A DNA stretch of 64,000 bases. Source: Valencia hispanica. Lineage: Eukaryota; Chordata; Actinopteri; Cyprinodontiformes; Valenciidae. Positions 13,451-26,700 of this stretch are shown piece after piece; within the stretch, counting starts at the first letter, position 1; each line of letters opens with the position of its first letter. A program made the position numbers and the translations under genes. The stretch lies in contig OY747710.1 in NCBI GenBank assembly GCA_963556495.2, positions 631,001-695,000 on the forward strand, in the 5' to 3' direction. The notes beneath the pieces were generated by a model. The model saw only the letters and a program-made list of their open reading frames with translations. It had not been told where the DNA came from and ran no database searches.

Positions 13451-14399
13451 CCTCATTGGGCAGTGATCGGAGCGTCTGACGGTCAGCCCAAGCAGAAAGT
13501 GAAGATCTGTACATTCATTCACATTGTGCCTTTGGATGAGGCTGGCTGCTAGAACCGGAGACGGAACGAATGGGTTGACAGAGACGCCCACACAACTCAT
13601 GTTATCCTCCGATCGAGAGTTCACCACACATACGGGGAATTTACCCCAGATCTCATCGAAACATCCTGCTCTAAACCACCTTGTTAAAGTTCTGGTTTAG
13701 ATCTCCTGACCGTCTCTGTTTGTAATGGAGTTCCATTTATCGTCCAGGTTAAACCTGAGGCTCTGGTTGAAGCTCCGTCTCCTCCTGGGTTCTAGTTCTG
13801 CTCTACCAGAGAACCTTCACCATGTGGAATTTAGTGACACCTGCTGGACAAACCTCTGAACAGCAAATAAATATTGGCGGTGATATAAACTGCTGGATGC
13901 CTTTTAAGCAGATGTACTCAGTCCAATTCAGAGAACACAGGGAACCAAGCCATGGTGTCATGTTGGAACCGAGTTCTGGATTCAGAACCAGAGACCGAAG
14001 AGTCTGCAAGGAGCTAAAACATTTACATTTACAACGGTGAGAGAAATGAGCTAAAGCAGGAACCGAAATCTGACCCTGAGCCTGTCTGGCAGCTGTCAGA
14101 ACTGGGCAGGCTTCCCAGCTCAGCTCGGTTCCTCCAAAACTACACATGCTCACATAAAACTTCATGTCAAACAATCATAAAAGTTCCCAGGCTGAACAAA
14201 AGTCTCCCAGTCTGACGTCTCTATCCAAACACCCAACATCCCGAAGTTCTATGTTGATGTCTCTAAGTAAACAAGACTGGATCTTATCTAGATGTTCTGA
14301 TAATAACAGAACATCAGAAACCCGCTGACCAAAGGAAATGCTGAAGGAGCGGACCATGCCTCTGGTCCGGACCGAAGGAACTTCAAGCCTGGATCTCTC
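13451..14399. other. No gene seen
   Basis: Short ORFs at 13803-14174 (-) and 13822-14040 (+) overlap and have no recognisable domain. No splice-bounded exon pattern is evident. Confidence 0.3.
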
Positions 14400-14640
14400 T
14401 AGGCGAGGCGATTTTGTTTGTTTAGCGACACTTTCAACAACAAGGTAATTCAAGGTGTTTTACATGATTATGGGATAAAGTAAAAACAGGACATGATACA
14501 TGAAAGCATGACTCAAACGCAGCTCTAAACAGAAACGTTTTTAGCCTTTATTTAAAAGAACTCAGTGTTTCAGCAGCTTTGCAGTTGTCTGAAAGTTTGT
14601 TCCAGATTAGAGGAGCATAGAAGACGTCTAAGAGATCTCA
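14400..14640 (-). mobile_element. LINE 3'-end fragment, same family, minus orientation
   Basis: The minus strand reproduces the 3' end seen at 3240-3480: a C-terminal LWNKLSDNCKAA-like segment, then the CACCTTGAATTACCTTGTTG block, then a GCCTCGCCT tail. This is a 5'-truncated insertion of the same LINE family. Confidence 0.7.
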
Positions 14641-14715
14641 GAGAATCTATCGACTCTCCTGACAATGACAATAATTCCTACTCTCCATGTTCTTTGCTGT
14701 GCTTCCAGTAAGAAG

Positions 14716-17700
14716 GGTGTCAGGGTCCAGAACCGGGTGTCAGAGTCCAGAACCGGGTGTCAGTGTCCAGAACCGGGTGTCAGTGTCCAGAACCGGATGT
14801 CAGTGTCCAGAACCGGGTGTCAGTGTCCAGAACCGGGTGTCAGTGTCCAGAACCGGGTGTCAGGGTCCAGAAACGGGTGTCAGGGTCCAGAACCGGATGT
14901 CAGAGTCCAGAACCGGGTGTCAGGGTCCAGAAACGGGTGTCAGGGTCCAGAACCAGGTGTCAGTGTCCAGAACCGGATGTCAGTGTCCAGAACCGGGTGT
15001 CAGGGTCCAGAAACGGGTGTCAGGGTCCAGAAACGGGTGTCAGGGTCCAGAACCGGGTGTCAGAGTCCAGAACCGGATGTCAGAGTCCAGAACCGGGTGT
15101 CAGAGTCCAGAACCGGGTGTCAGAGTCAACAACCAGATGTCAGAGTCCAGAACCGGATGTCAGTGTCCAGAACCGGGTTTCAGAGTCCAGAACCGGGTGT
15201 CAGGGTCCAGAAACGGGTGTCAGGGTCCAGAAACGGGTGTCAGGGTCCAAAACCGGGTGTCAGAGTCCAGAACCGGGTGTCAGTGTCCAGAACCGGATGT
15301 CAGTGTCCAGAACCGGGTGTCAGAGTCCAGAAACGGGTGTCAGTGTCCAGAACCGGGTGTCAGTAGCCAGAACCGGGTGTCAGAGTCCAGAAACGGGTGT
15401 CAGTGTCCAGAACCGGGTGTCAGTGTCCAGAACCGGATGTCAGTGTCCAGAACCGGGTGTCAGTGTCCAGAACCGGGTGTCAGTGTCCAGAACCGGATGT
15501 CAGTGTCCAGAACCGGGTGTCAGTGTCCAGAACCGGATGTCAGTGTCCAGAACCGGGTGTCAGTGTCCAGAACCGGGTGTCAGAGTCCAGAACCGGGTGT
15601 CAGTGTCCAGAACCGGGTGTCAGAGTCCAGAACCGGATGTCAGTGTCCAGAACCGGGTGTCAGGGTCCAGAAACGGGTGTCAGGGTCCAGAAACGGGTGT
15701 CAGGGTCCAGAACCGGGTGTCAGAGTCCAGAACTGGATGTCAGAGTCCAGAACCGGGTGTCAGAGTCCAGAACCGGGTGTCAGAGTCAACAACCAGATGT
15801 CAGAGTCCAGAACCGGATGTCAGTGTCCAGAACCGGGTTTCAGAGGCCAGAACCGGGTGTCAGGGTCCAGAAACGGGTGTCAGGGTCCAGAAACGGGTGT
15901 CAGGGTCCAAAACCGGGTGTCAGAGTCCAGAACCGGGTGTCAGTGTCCAGAACCGGGTGTCAGGGTCCAAAACCGGGTGTCAGGGTCCAGAAACGGGTGT
16001 CAGGGTCCAGAACCGGGTGTCAGGGTCCAGAAACGGGTGTCACAGTGCAGAAACGGGTGTCAGGGTCCAAAACCGGGTGTCAGAGTCCAGAACCGGGTGT
16101 CAGTGTCCAGAACCGGGTGTCAGGGTCCAGAAACGGGTGTCAGGGTCCAGAACCGGATGTCAGAGTCCAGAACCGGGTGTCAGGGTCCAGAAACGGGTGT
16201 CAGGGTCCAGAACCAGGTGTCAGTGTCCAGAACCGGATGTCAGTGTCCAGAACCGGGTGTCAGGGTCCAGAAACGGGTGTCAGGGTCCAGAAACGGGTGT
16301 CAGGGTCCAGAACCGGGTGTCAGAGTCCAGAACCGGATGTCAGAGTCCAGAACCGGGTGTCAGAGTCCAGAACCGGGTGTCAGAGTCAACAACCAGATGT
16401 CAGAGTCCAGAACCGGATGTCAGTGTCCAGAACCGGGTTTCAGAGTCCAGAACCGGGTGTCAGGGTCCAGAAACGGGTGTCAGGGTCCAGAAACGGGTGT
16501 CAGGGTCCAAAACCGGGTGTCAGAGTCCAGAACCGGGTGTCAGTGTCCAGAACCGGATGTCAGTGTCCAGAACCGGGTGTCAGAGTCCAGAAACGGGTGT
16601 CAGTGTCCAGAACCGGGTGTCAGTAGCCAGAACCGGGTGTCAGAGTCCAGAAACGGGTGTCAGTGTCCAGAACCGGATGTCAGAGTCCAGAACTGGGTGT
16701 CAGGGTCCAGAAACGGGTGTCAGTGTCCAGAACCGGATGTCAGAGTCCAGAACCGGGTGTCAGGGTCCAGAACCGGTTGTCAGTGTCCAGAACCGGATGT
16801 CAGAGTCCAGAAACGGGTGTCAGTGTCCAGAACCGGGTGTCAGTGTCCAGAACCGGGTGTCAGAGTCCAGAAAAGGGTGTCAGAGTCCAGAACCGGATGT
16901 CAGAGTCCAGAACCGGGTGTCAGTGTCCAGAACCGGGTGTCAGGGTCCAAAACCGGGTGTCAGGGTCCAGAACCGGGTGTCAGAGTCCAGAACCGGGTGT
17001 CAGAGTCAACAACCAGATGTCACAGTCCAGAACTGGATGTCAGAGTTCAGAACCGGGTGTCAGAGTCCAGAACCGGATGTCACAGTCCAGAACTGGATGT
17101 CAGAGTCCAGAACCGGGTGTCAGAGTCCAGAAACGGGTGTCAGAGTCAACAACCAGATGTCAGAGTCCAGAACCGGATGTCAGAGTCCAGAACCGGGTGT
17201 CAGAGTCCAGAAACGGGTGTCAGGGTCCAGAACTGAATTTCAGAGTCCAGAACCGGGTGTCAGAGTCCAGAAACGGGTGTCAGGGTGCAGAACTGAATTT
17301 CATAGTCCAGAACCGGATGTCAGGGTCCTGAACTGAATTTCAGAGTCCAGAACCGGATGTCATGGTCCTGAACCGGGTGTCAGAGTCCAGAAACGTGTGT
17401 CAGGGTCCAGAACTGAATTTCAGAGTCCAGAACCGGGTGTCAGAGTCCAGAACCGGGTGTCAGAGTCCAGAAACGGGTGTCAGGGTCCAGAACTGAATTT
17501 CAGAGTCCAGAACCGGGTGTCAGAGTCCAGAACCGGGTGTCAGAGTCCAGAAACGGGTGTCAGGGTCCAGAACTGAATTTCAGAGTCCAGAACCGGATGT
17601 CAGGGTCCAGAACCGGGTGTCAGAGTCCAGAAACGGGTGTCAGGGTCCAGAACTGAATTTGAGGGTCCAGAACTGAATTTCAGAGTCCAGAACCGGGTGT

Positions 17701-18012
17701 CAGAGTCCAGAACCGGGTGTCAGAGTCCAGAAACGGGTGTCAGGGTCCAGAACTGAATTTCAGAGTCCAGAACCGGATGTCAGGGTCCAAAACCGGATGT
17801 CAGGGTCCAGAACCGGGTGTCAGAGTCCAGAAGCGGGTGTCAGGGTCCAGAACTGAATTTCAGAGTCCAGAAACGGGTGTCAGGGTCCAGAACTGAATTT
17901 CAGAGTCCAGAAACGGGTGTCAGGGTCCAGAACTGAATTTCAGAGTCCAGAACCGGATGTCAGGGTCCAGAACCGGATGTCAGGGTCCAGAACCGGATGT
18001 CAGGGTCCAGAA
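14716..18012. repeat. 20-bp minisatellite, about 165 copies, with higher-order duplications
   Basis: The unit is GTCAGAGTCCAGAACCGGGT with recurrent variants (AGTGTCC, AGGGTCC, AAACGGG, CGGATGT). Period is exactly 20 bp over about 3.3 kb. Because 20 is not a multiple of 3 and the unit has no stop, all three plus-strand frames stay open for up to about 860 codons; these are not genes. There is higher-order structure: about 590 bp from 14825 recurs identically 1,260 bp downstream (from 16085), and part also recurs at a 660-bp offset (about 15640-15950). The distal part (from about 17220) alternates with an AACTGAATTT variant whose TGA closes the frames. Confidence 0.97.
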
Positions 18013-18489
18013 CCTGAAGCAGAGGCTCCTGTCTTGTTGAAAAGCTTCTTGGCTTCTTGATCTTTGGCCACAGCGTCAGGAGTTAGGGTGATTTGTCTCC
18101 ATCTTGTGGCCAATGATCAGTACTGCGGGTTAGATTTTCTCCAGCTCTGCTGCTGCATTGTGGATTCTGTTCATTAATTAAACTACATATTAAAAGAACC
18201 TGTTTGTTCATAGTAGCAGCCTAATGAGGAGAACTGTTGTTAAAATGAATCTAAACATTAATTCATCAGGATGCAGTGATGTCGGTGTGATCCTGCCTGA
18301 ATTCAATATCAGGCAGACTTCCAGGAGTCATCTTGATTTCCTCGAATTATTTCATGTGGTTTCATTTGTTCTTACAGTGTTTATTAATATATAATAGTGC
18401 ACCAGGTGTAAGTGTGATTTATAACTGGTGCTGGCAAACGTGAGCACATTAGTTCAGTTTTAGCTTCCCGTTCAGTTTCTAAGTCTTTG

Positions 18490-18835
18490 AATGGTCTTGC
18501 TCCTTTTTATTAGCCTTCAGGTGTTACTTAGATCAGCCGATCAAATGCTTTTAACTATTCCAAAAATCTGTCATAAATCCCGAGGACACAGAACGTTTTC
18601 ACTTTCTGCTCCTAAAATGTGGAACTGGTTGTTGCTGGTCTCTTGGTGTTTTTAAAATGTTGTTTAAAACCAGACATTTTCTGTTCTGCTTTCAACCCTA
18701 CATGAGTTCTCATCTGGGTTTTACATTGTTTTTTATTTTATCTTGGAATGTATTTGTTATTTTGGGATTTTTGGTCAGCTATCACATTGTTTTTAAAGTG
18801 CTTTAGAAATAAAAAGCAAATTGAAACGAAACTGA
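18490..18835 (+). mobile_element. LINE 3'-end fragment (L2/CR1-like)
   Basis: With frameshifts, this segment encodes the C-terminal tail typical of L2/CR1 RT proteins (RTFSLSAPKMWNWL followed by a FK-LLK-like helix). It ends in TTTTAAAGTGCTTTAGAAATAAA, a common LINE 3' terminus in fish. The interval 18013-18489 before it shows nothing recognisable. Confidence 0.6.
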
Positions 18836-19584
18836 TATATTGGTTGGATGCAGACCTCTTTAGGAGAGTTGTGGTTAAAAGTGTCTTTGTATATATAAGA
18901 GATTCTTAGATTCCAGCTTCATCAGAGGATCCACAACTGTGGACAAAGGTAGAAAACTCTGAAGAGGCAGAAGAATTAATAAACATTGTTTACTCATATG
19001 AAAATGTCCAAATAATTAATCATAGCAAAAACAAAACAAAATATTGTTTATGAGCAAAATGTAAAATTATTATATACATGTCTTCTTCGGACGACGCATG
19101 CAGCTTTATGCTGTTTGTGTATATAAAGTCAAACCTGCTGCTGTGATATTTTAATATTACACCTTTATTAACCACAGAAATACTTCTGGGTGAGTTATTT
19201 TATTTAAGTCTGGTCTGGTCCAGATAGATCTGCATTTCTCCTCCTGATGATGACACTCGCTGCATCGTTGCTGCTGCTGCTTCCCTTTAGATTTCATGTC
19301 CTGCTGGGATTTAAGATCAGGAAATATGCAGAACAGAAATATTATCTAAAGAAATCCATTATAAGATAAAGAAACCAACAGATAGCACCTTTAAATACAG
19401 AATGAAATACGTTTATCAACAATCCTTGTCAGATTATCTGAACATGAGTATTGATTCATTTTAAGGTGTTGAGACGTTGTTCCAGTCCTTTCCTTCGGTC
19501 TCCGTTCTCTCTGCTGCTGCTGCAGGGGAAGTGGACCGATTCACTTTGACCTCTAACCTTTCTGCTCTGTTTTTTTCCTGTCTT

Positions 19585-20015
19585 GTAGTTCAGAAAAACA
19601 AAAGATCCCTGCTCCTCCTAGTGATGTATGTCTCGAGACCACTTTTACGTGGTCTCGGTCTTGTCACGGCCTTGACGGTCTTTGGTCTTGGTAGTGTCTT
19701 GGTCTCGGTTTAGGCGGTCTTGACTACAAGTCTAGCTGCTCCTGGACAGAGCGTCACTCTGCCACATCTCATCGCCAACAACAAACGTACAGTCTATGTA
19801 AGGTGGACCCGACCCGACCTGATCTAGAACCAGAACCAGAACCGATCCTCCTGTACAGAGATGAGCAGCTTCACCCTCTCTGGAGAACCAGGTGGAGCTG
19901 TGGAACGGACAGATGAGGACTGGAGACGAGTCTTTGGTAGGAACCTACGAGCGTTTCAGAGAGAAGCAAACCACAGGAAGAGACGGACTTTCAACTCTGA
20001 CCCCATCAGGCAGGG
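19585..20015 (+). pseudogene. Ig V-set domain gene remnant, frameshifted and interrupted
   Basis: Pieces of an immunoglobulin V-set domain appear in order but in different frames: APGQSVTLPHLI (A'-B strands, with the canonical Cys replaced by His), VYVRWTRPDLI (C strand with the core Trp, then a stop), ILLYRDEQLHP (C'), then ELWNGQMRTGDESLV (D-E strands) and GTYERFREK (F strand, with Arg where the canonical Cys is expected). The order fits V-set receptors of the butyrophilin/B7-like type common in fish. A roughly 110-bp insert (19629-19735, rich in GGTCTTG) separates the upstream QKNKRSLLLL piece. Loss of both core cysteines, the stop and the frameshifts argue for a pseudogene. Confidence 0.6.
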
Positions 20016-20254
20016 AGGGGCTGGTTGATGATAAGTCATCCCTCACATTATCAGTTCAAATTTTGAGAAAGAACACATGTTAAAATAACCATCCAAGTAC
20101 CAAGGAGGGGGTGAGCTGCAGCTGCATGGTTGGAGGTGGAGCCTAACGAAAGACGCACCATAAAATCAGTGTGTTGATAACTGGATCTTGTTGAAGGTGA
20201 GAATGGCTTTGGAAGTCACTGTGGGGAGGCTGTGGCTAATTTAAGGGAAATCTA

Positions 20255-20465
20255 ACATCCCAGATGTGGTGCTGCTTCCTAAAGCTGCTGTAGAGGAGAC
20301 TATGGAGGAAGCAGCTGGTCTGAGGCCAGCAGATGATGCGTTTGAAGTGGAACTGGGTTCTGTTGGGTTCTTCGGCTCAAACTCACAACAGGTTCTCTTT
20401 AGCAGAGAACCTGGAGATGGAAGCATTCATCAACCTGGACTGGTTGGTTTCTTCTCCCAGCCTCT
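20255..20465 (+). repeat. Dispersed repeat, inverted partner at about 34545-34775
   Basis: This stretch, including GGAGGAAGCAGCTGGTCTGA and a GGTTCTCTTT block, matches the reverse complement of about 34545-34775. The two loci are inverted relative to each other and about 14 kb apart. The family was not identified; no coding function is apparent. Confidence 0.6.
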
Positions 20466-21180
20466 ATAGAAAACAGTGGTTGGAGGAGAGGGGGGTGGGG
20501 ACTCTTTTCTGCCATCTGGTGGCCATTAGTATTATTATTATTTTATTTTTTATGATTTCTGGATTCCTAAACACTTGACATAAAACATGCAGTGTGAATG
20601 TGAAGCTCAGTTTGAAGCTGCATCAGGGACGTTGAACCATGCAGAGAGGCTAATGCTTTCTGCATCCACTAACTAATAAATGTCTGTTTAACTTCCTCTG
20701 AGGGGGAAGTTACTCTGGAGTCCAAGTCTTCATCGAACATAAAGTAATGAACAAAATAGGAAATAGAGTAGAATTAACCGATATTCATACTTTCAGAAAA
20801 GTGTTACTGAACAAGAAATGAAAGGAGCAAAGCCCCGAGGGAGTGTTGGAGCAGATCTATCACTTATTAACGGAGTCATTGGGACCTGGAAACATCGTCC
20901 TTGTTCCAGCAGGCAGCTTTGCCTTCCCCTTCTTCTTTATTTTGATCTGGTGTAAAGCGGAAGTGGAGATTTTCTCACACATGTCGTTGATGACCTTTCG
21001 TCGTTCTCCAAAGTTCATCTCTGTAGATTCTTCTGGGCGCTGATTCCAAGTCAGTCAGTGATTAATACTGAATGGGATATTACGTTCATCTTACATACAT
21101 TTAAATATGAAAAAACAAAAACATATATAAACATTAAATCCAGTTTAAACGCAGCAGCCACTAACTTATCTTTCCCTGAC
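20466..21180. other. No gene seen
   Basis: One 66-codon ORF (20843-21043, +) has no recognisable domain. The segment leads into the promoter region that starts near 21181. Confidence 0.3.
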
Positions 21181-21268
21181 CAACATGGCGGAAAGAAAAG
21201 AGACCGGTCACGTGACTTCCCACATAGAGTTGAGGTTTGTCCGCCATCTTGGACAGGCTTTATAAAAG
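21181..21268 (+). promoter_or_regulatory. cmtm6: Probable cmtm6 promoter: YY1-type motifs and TATA box
   Basis: CAACATGGCGGA at 21181-21192 and its inverse type CCGCCATCTTGG at 21241-21252 match the YY1 core (ATGGCGG). TATAAAAG follows at 21261-21268. A start site would be expected about 25-35 bp later (near 21293). Downstream sequence then shows two good 5' splice sites, as expected for transcribed 5'UTR exons. The link to cmtm6 rests on position and strand; an independent transcript is possible. Confidence 0.6.
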
Positions 21269-21292
21269 CGTGAGACGCGGAAGTGGCTGGGA

Positions 21293-21369
21293 AACAAAGC
21301 GCAGTGGTGACGGAGTTAGATTTTTACTGGAAACTTCATTTTTCCTGTGAACTGGCAGAAAACATAACC
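21293..21369 (+). other. cmtm6: Putative 5'UTR exon 1 of cmtm6
   Basis: The segment runs from about 25-30 bp after the TATA box to a consensus donor CC|GTAAGT at 21370. It contains no ATG-initiated long frame. The start is inferred from TATA spacing. Confidence 0.45.
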
Positions 21370-21408
21370 GTAAGTTTTATTCCTTTAACTTCACATATTT
21401 AATGACTT

Positions 21409-21428
21409 CCACTTTCTTTCACTTTCTG
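21409..21428 (-). promoter_or_regulatory. ISRE/IRF-like element
   Basis: The minus strand reads GAAAGTGAAAGAAAGT, a triple GAAA repeat matching the IRF/ISRE core GAAANNGAAA. It lies about 140 bp downstream of the TATA box, inside the putative first intron. In other vertebrates such sites bind interferon-regulatory factors; function here is inferred only from the motif. Confidence 0.45.
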
Positions 21429-21486
21429 CCCGGGAAGATGAAAGTGTTTTGCCACCGGTTGAAGCTGAACTTCCTCTCTGTTTCAG

Positions 21487-21550
21487 CTGCACTTCAACGT
21501 CTAAACGTTTATTTTTCCTCTCTGTTCTGATCATCTCAGTTATGTCTGTG
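21487..21550 (+). other. cmtm6: Putative 5'UTR exon 2 of cmtm6, with an upstream ATG
   Basis: It is bounded by acceptor TTTCAG (21481-21486) and donor GTAAGT (21551). It contains ATGTCTGTG at 21542-21550. If spliced to the acceptor CCAG at 23601-23604, the upstream frame reads Met-Ser-Val-Pro-stop, and the stop (TAG, 23608-23610) ends one base before the cmtm6 ATG at 23612. Confidence 0.4.
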
Positions 21551-22132
21551 GTAAGTTACCCGACTTAGTTAATTACATTTAGTTTTCCACTCGGATCCAG
21601 TCCACATCCGCTCCAGGGTTTGTTTCCCTCCCATTCGTGTCCTTGGGTTTGTAACCGTAACCCGTCCAGAACCAGCTGTTGGATCCATTCAAATAAAACC
21701 CAGGCCGAATTTACAGCTGGACTCTCTGCTTTACAGACAGTTCATAAAAACGACCCCCAGTCCTTTTATTTTGTTGATTACAAACGTTTTATTTGGAAAT
21801 GTGAAGGTTTCCAAATGAAGTTTGGTTGATAAATAGTCGGTGAATTCACCCGAGGTTTGATTCCTGCTCCGAGTTGTTCCCTGTGAGATAAAAACGTTTT
21901 TAATGTTTGTGTTTGTGACCTGAGTTTGGTGGATTAGATATCAGAATGTGGAAATGTTGGATATGTAACACACGGCTGCATATTTTCCATTTTCACTTTG
22001 AGAGAAATCAGAAATCCCCTCCAGTCCCAAAGTGTCTGTTTATGTTTATGTTTTTTAATTTTCCAGATTCCTCAAAGGAGTTTTATGAAAAATAAAAAGA
22101 ACTTTGTTTCCAGCTGCAGATCTTTTCCTGCA

Positions 22133-23250
<1,118 letters not shown>

Positions 23251-23611
23251 CACAGAACCGGTCCAAACAGAAACAAAACCTGCTGATTCTGGATTCGTTT
23301 ATGGTCGGCTGCTTCAGGGAAACATTCGGGCCCATAAATACTGGATTTGCTATTTTCTCTAGATGCCCAACAAACCGGCAGCTGTTCCCAATCCTAATTT
23401 ATTGAGCCTCCTCAGCTCCAGGTTTTGTAATCAGTGATCTTGCGGGCCAGACCTCATCCTGGGGTATCTTCAGTCGATCCCAGGAACCTTTAGTGACCCT
23501 GAAGCGACCCGTCTTCTCCTCTGTTGGCCTGGAGCCGTCTGGGTTCATCAGAAAGCCCTAGATCTAGAATTATAGAGCCTGAAGTGTCTCTCGTTTGTCT
23601 CCAGCCTTAGA

Positions 23612-23728
23612 ATGGCCAACGATGTTTACTCCCCGACGACGGTTTCCAGTCCCAAGTCGTCCTTCTGTTTGGGTCCTTCATCGGAGCACCTGGGGAAAGT
23701 CCGCTTCGCCCTGAAGATCTCAGAAGTG
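23612..23728 (+). CDS. cmtm6: cmtm6 coding exon 1
   Basis: Encodes residues 1-39, beginning [10 protein letters not shown], the cytoplasmic N-terminus and the first turn of helix 1. A pyrimidine-rich acceptor (TTTGTCTCCAG) ends at 23604, so this is probably not the transcript's first exon. Donor GTGAGT at 23729. Confidence 0.85.
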
Positions 23729-26700
23729 GTGAGTTGGAACCAGATCTAGTAATAAAACTGGATGTGTTAAAGGTAGGAAACCGGTTGGAGCGATTAGAAA
23801 GCTGGGACAGTTTTTAAAAATCACAATATATCGTATCACCCCCCCGTATCGCGATACATATCGTATCGCCAGATTTTTACCGATACACGTCCCTGTTAGA
23901 AATGATATAAATTTAGCCATAGGTAGAGATTTTGACCATACCAGCCTGCCGCGATCGCGCATTTTGATGATGTCATCAAGCTGTCATCAAGGAGGATAAA
24001 TCCTGATGTTCAGTGTTTGTCTTTACATAATGCAAGTTTAAAATTAGTTGTTTTCCATTTAACGGAAAAAAAATCCTGTTGAAGTTGAAGGATTTTTAAT
24101 AAAAATATGTGCAGCTTTATTTTTGTGCAATATTAAATTAATAAACAACAACTAAGCAGGAAAGCTGACAATTTTGAACTTTTTGTTTTTAAATAACATT
24201 TAGCTTTTTATTAATTTAAAATAACTTCATCTTTATTTATGTTGTGAGAATTTTTGTGTTGCATATTTTAGAAAAAACATTTGAATATTAAAAAAAGCAT
24301 TTTGCACAATAAATGTAATTTAAATGACATTCTAAACCTTTTTGAAGTTGTTGTTCTGCTGCAGTTTATCTGGAATGTGACGATGTTCATTTTGACATCA
24401 TTTTTGACACAATTTAGATTATATGGCGGGATAGATTTGAGGCCCTACGCTGGAAGTTCCTGGAACTTTGGGATTTCTGTGGCTGAGTTGACCTTTGCCC
24501 TGTGTCGGCCATGTTGGTGTGGTTTTAGGGTGCGGTTTGTTGCTGTAGCAGCGACCCACATGGATTTCCTCTCTAGACTTTACAAAACAAACTGATCCCA
24601 CTTCTGTTAACAGGGAAGCAGAAATGTGTTTTGATATTCATCAGAACTTTGGATCAACTGGAGGTTTTTATCTTTTGGACTTCCTGATGGTGAAGAACCT
24701 TCCCGCCTGGAAGGATCCGGTTCCTGGACTAGTTTTCCAGGGTCGGTCCTGGTCAGGATGTCTCTGGTTGGTTCTCCCTCCTCCTGATAAATGCTTCCAG
24801 GATTCCAGGTTTGTTTGGATCTCTGGTTCCGGCCACCGGGCTCTGCATCCGGTCCAGTTTGTTCTGGTTCAGACTCTCTGATGCTGCGGTTTCTGTGGCC
24901 GTACGCTGCCTGAGTCAGTACTTCTTCTTCTTCTGTGTGACAGGAAGCAGACGTTCGGGCCGTCGGGTTCTGCAGAGGCTCAGAAGCGGTCCGATTAGGA
25001 GAAAGGGGGCGGGGCTGTTTTCACAGTTTCTACTTCTGGTTTTAGGAGAACTTTCACATGTTGCTGAACACGAGGGGGACCCGGGCCTGACTGGACCTAA
25101 CGGGTTCCCACCCAGTTCACAGAACTGTTGATGACCCGGTTCGGTCCAGATCATCGCCTCCTGCGGGTTGGTCTGTGATCACGGTGATGGTAGAACATCC
25201 CAGCAGCTTTTGGGCTGCAGGGCCCGACCCGCTGAGTTCAGCAGAACCGAAGCCGAGGCTCGGCATGTTCTGGTACTGCTCAGCGGTTCTGGTTCTGTCT
25301 GCTCAGGTGTGGCGCCCCCCCCCCCCTTCCTCGCTCAGCAGTTTTCTTCCAGGTGATCAGACCGGCAGCAGGTTCTGATCACCGGGTTCTGGTCCGGTGT
25401 GGCGTTCTGGGACCGAGTGTTACTCATGCGGCAGGAAGCAGCAGACAGAGAAGCGAAACTATTGCAGAGATGACGGTTTGTCTGCCGTCAGCAGATCTGG
25501 GAGCCGATGACCCTGTGTGGGGGGGTTCTAACCGGGCCTGCTGCATCCGGTCCAACTGGACCTGCTGCAGAAAGAGGATCTGCTGCAGGGAACGGCCGCT
25601 CTACAGAGGTTCCTCATCCTGAACGTTGATCTGATCAGTGGAGCTGCTGCTTAGATGTTCTCCTCCTGAGCTCTACTGACCCAGAAAGTTCTGGACCATA
25701 AGACCCGATCCTCTCCTCTGTCCACACACAGCAGAACCAGATTCATAAAGGGAAGTCAGAACTGGTTCTGATGTGGAAGTTCTGCATCTGAACGGGTCGA
25801 TGGAAGAATCAGCAGCTGGAGAGTCTCTGGGTCTGTAGACTTCAGAACATCTCTGCATGAACGGATCCTGGTTCTGGTGGATCTCTGGACCCGTGGGAGT
25901 CCAAACCCAGACGAGCTTCAGACCCAGACAGGATGAAGCTCCTTTACCTGCAGGACCGGCCCAGAAGGTTCCAGTCGGGCCTGGACCTCACCCTGGGTCG
26001 TGTTCTGCTGACCCAGGAGAACCTGGAGGCCGTTCATGTTGCTCCTCTATGATTGTCAATAAAGGCTCTCCTGAAGTTCTGGACGGGTCGACCGAGCTGG
26101 ATCTCTCTGGTTCCACAGTTTGGATGAATAAAACTGTCCGTCCAGTCTGGTTCTGTGGTTCTGTCTCCAGAACGAACAGAACCGGTTTCTAGCTGCAGCG
26201 GTTGAATCTCCTGGTTTCTGACTTGTGGATCAGAACCAGGCTCTTCCTTCTGATCTGGGCCAGTCATCAGAACTCCTGCGTGTCGGTAGGAGAGTCTGAG
26301 GAGCAGGAGGTCGGACCGGATCTCTGCCACGTCCAGACTGAAGCGGTCGGAGCGGTTCTACCGCATCGGGCCGACCCGGCTTCATGTCTGTCTCTGTTTC
26401 TACTGTCAACAACTCTGAACCAGAAATAAATGTGGGTTTCTTCTTTGTGGGTCTCAGAGCTGCAGATGGGCTCCAGCTAGTTGGGCGCCCCCTGGTGGCC
26501 AGTGTCTGACTCTGCTGATGTTTCTCCTGCAGCTCCTCTCCCTGGTGGCCTTCGTCCTGGAGGAGACCGTCACTTCCTGCACCAGCTGCTCGCCGCTCTA
26601 CTTCTTCGAGTTCGTCAGCTGCACGGCCTTCCTCTTCACCACGCTGCTCCTCATCCTCCTCTCCACCACGCTGCACCAGAAAGTGGGCATCCGCTGCTGG

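Noticed and set aside
14687..17336. ORFs of 849 and 859 codons in overlapping plus-strand frames
   Set aside because: They are translations of a 20-bp tandem repeat lacking stops; all three frames are open together and no promoter, splice or domain evidence exists.
14716..18012. CRISPR-like array
   Set aside because: The units are contiguous 20-mers with no unique spacers and the context is a vertebrate genome.
23363..23426. Possible small exon starting MPNKPAAVPNPN after TTTTCTCTAG
   Set aside because: It reaches a stop within about 25 codons and has no convincing donor; no homologue recognised.
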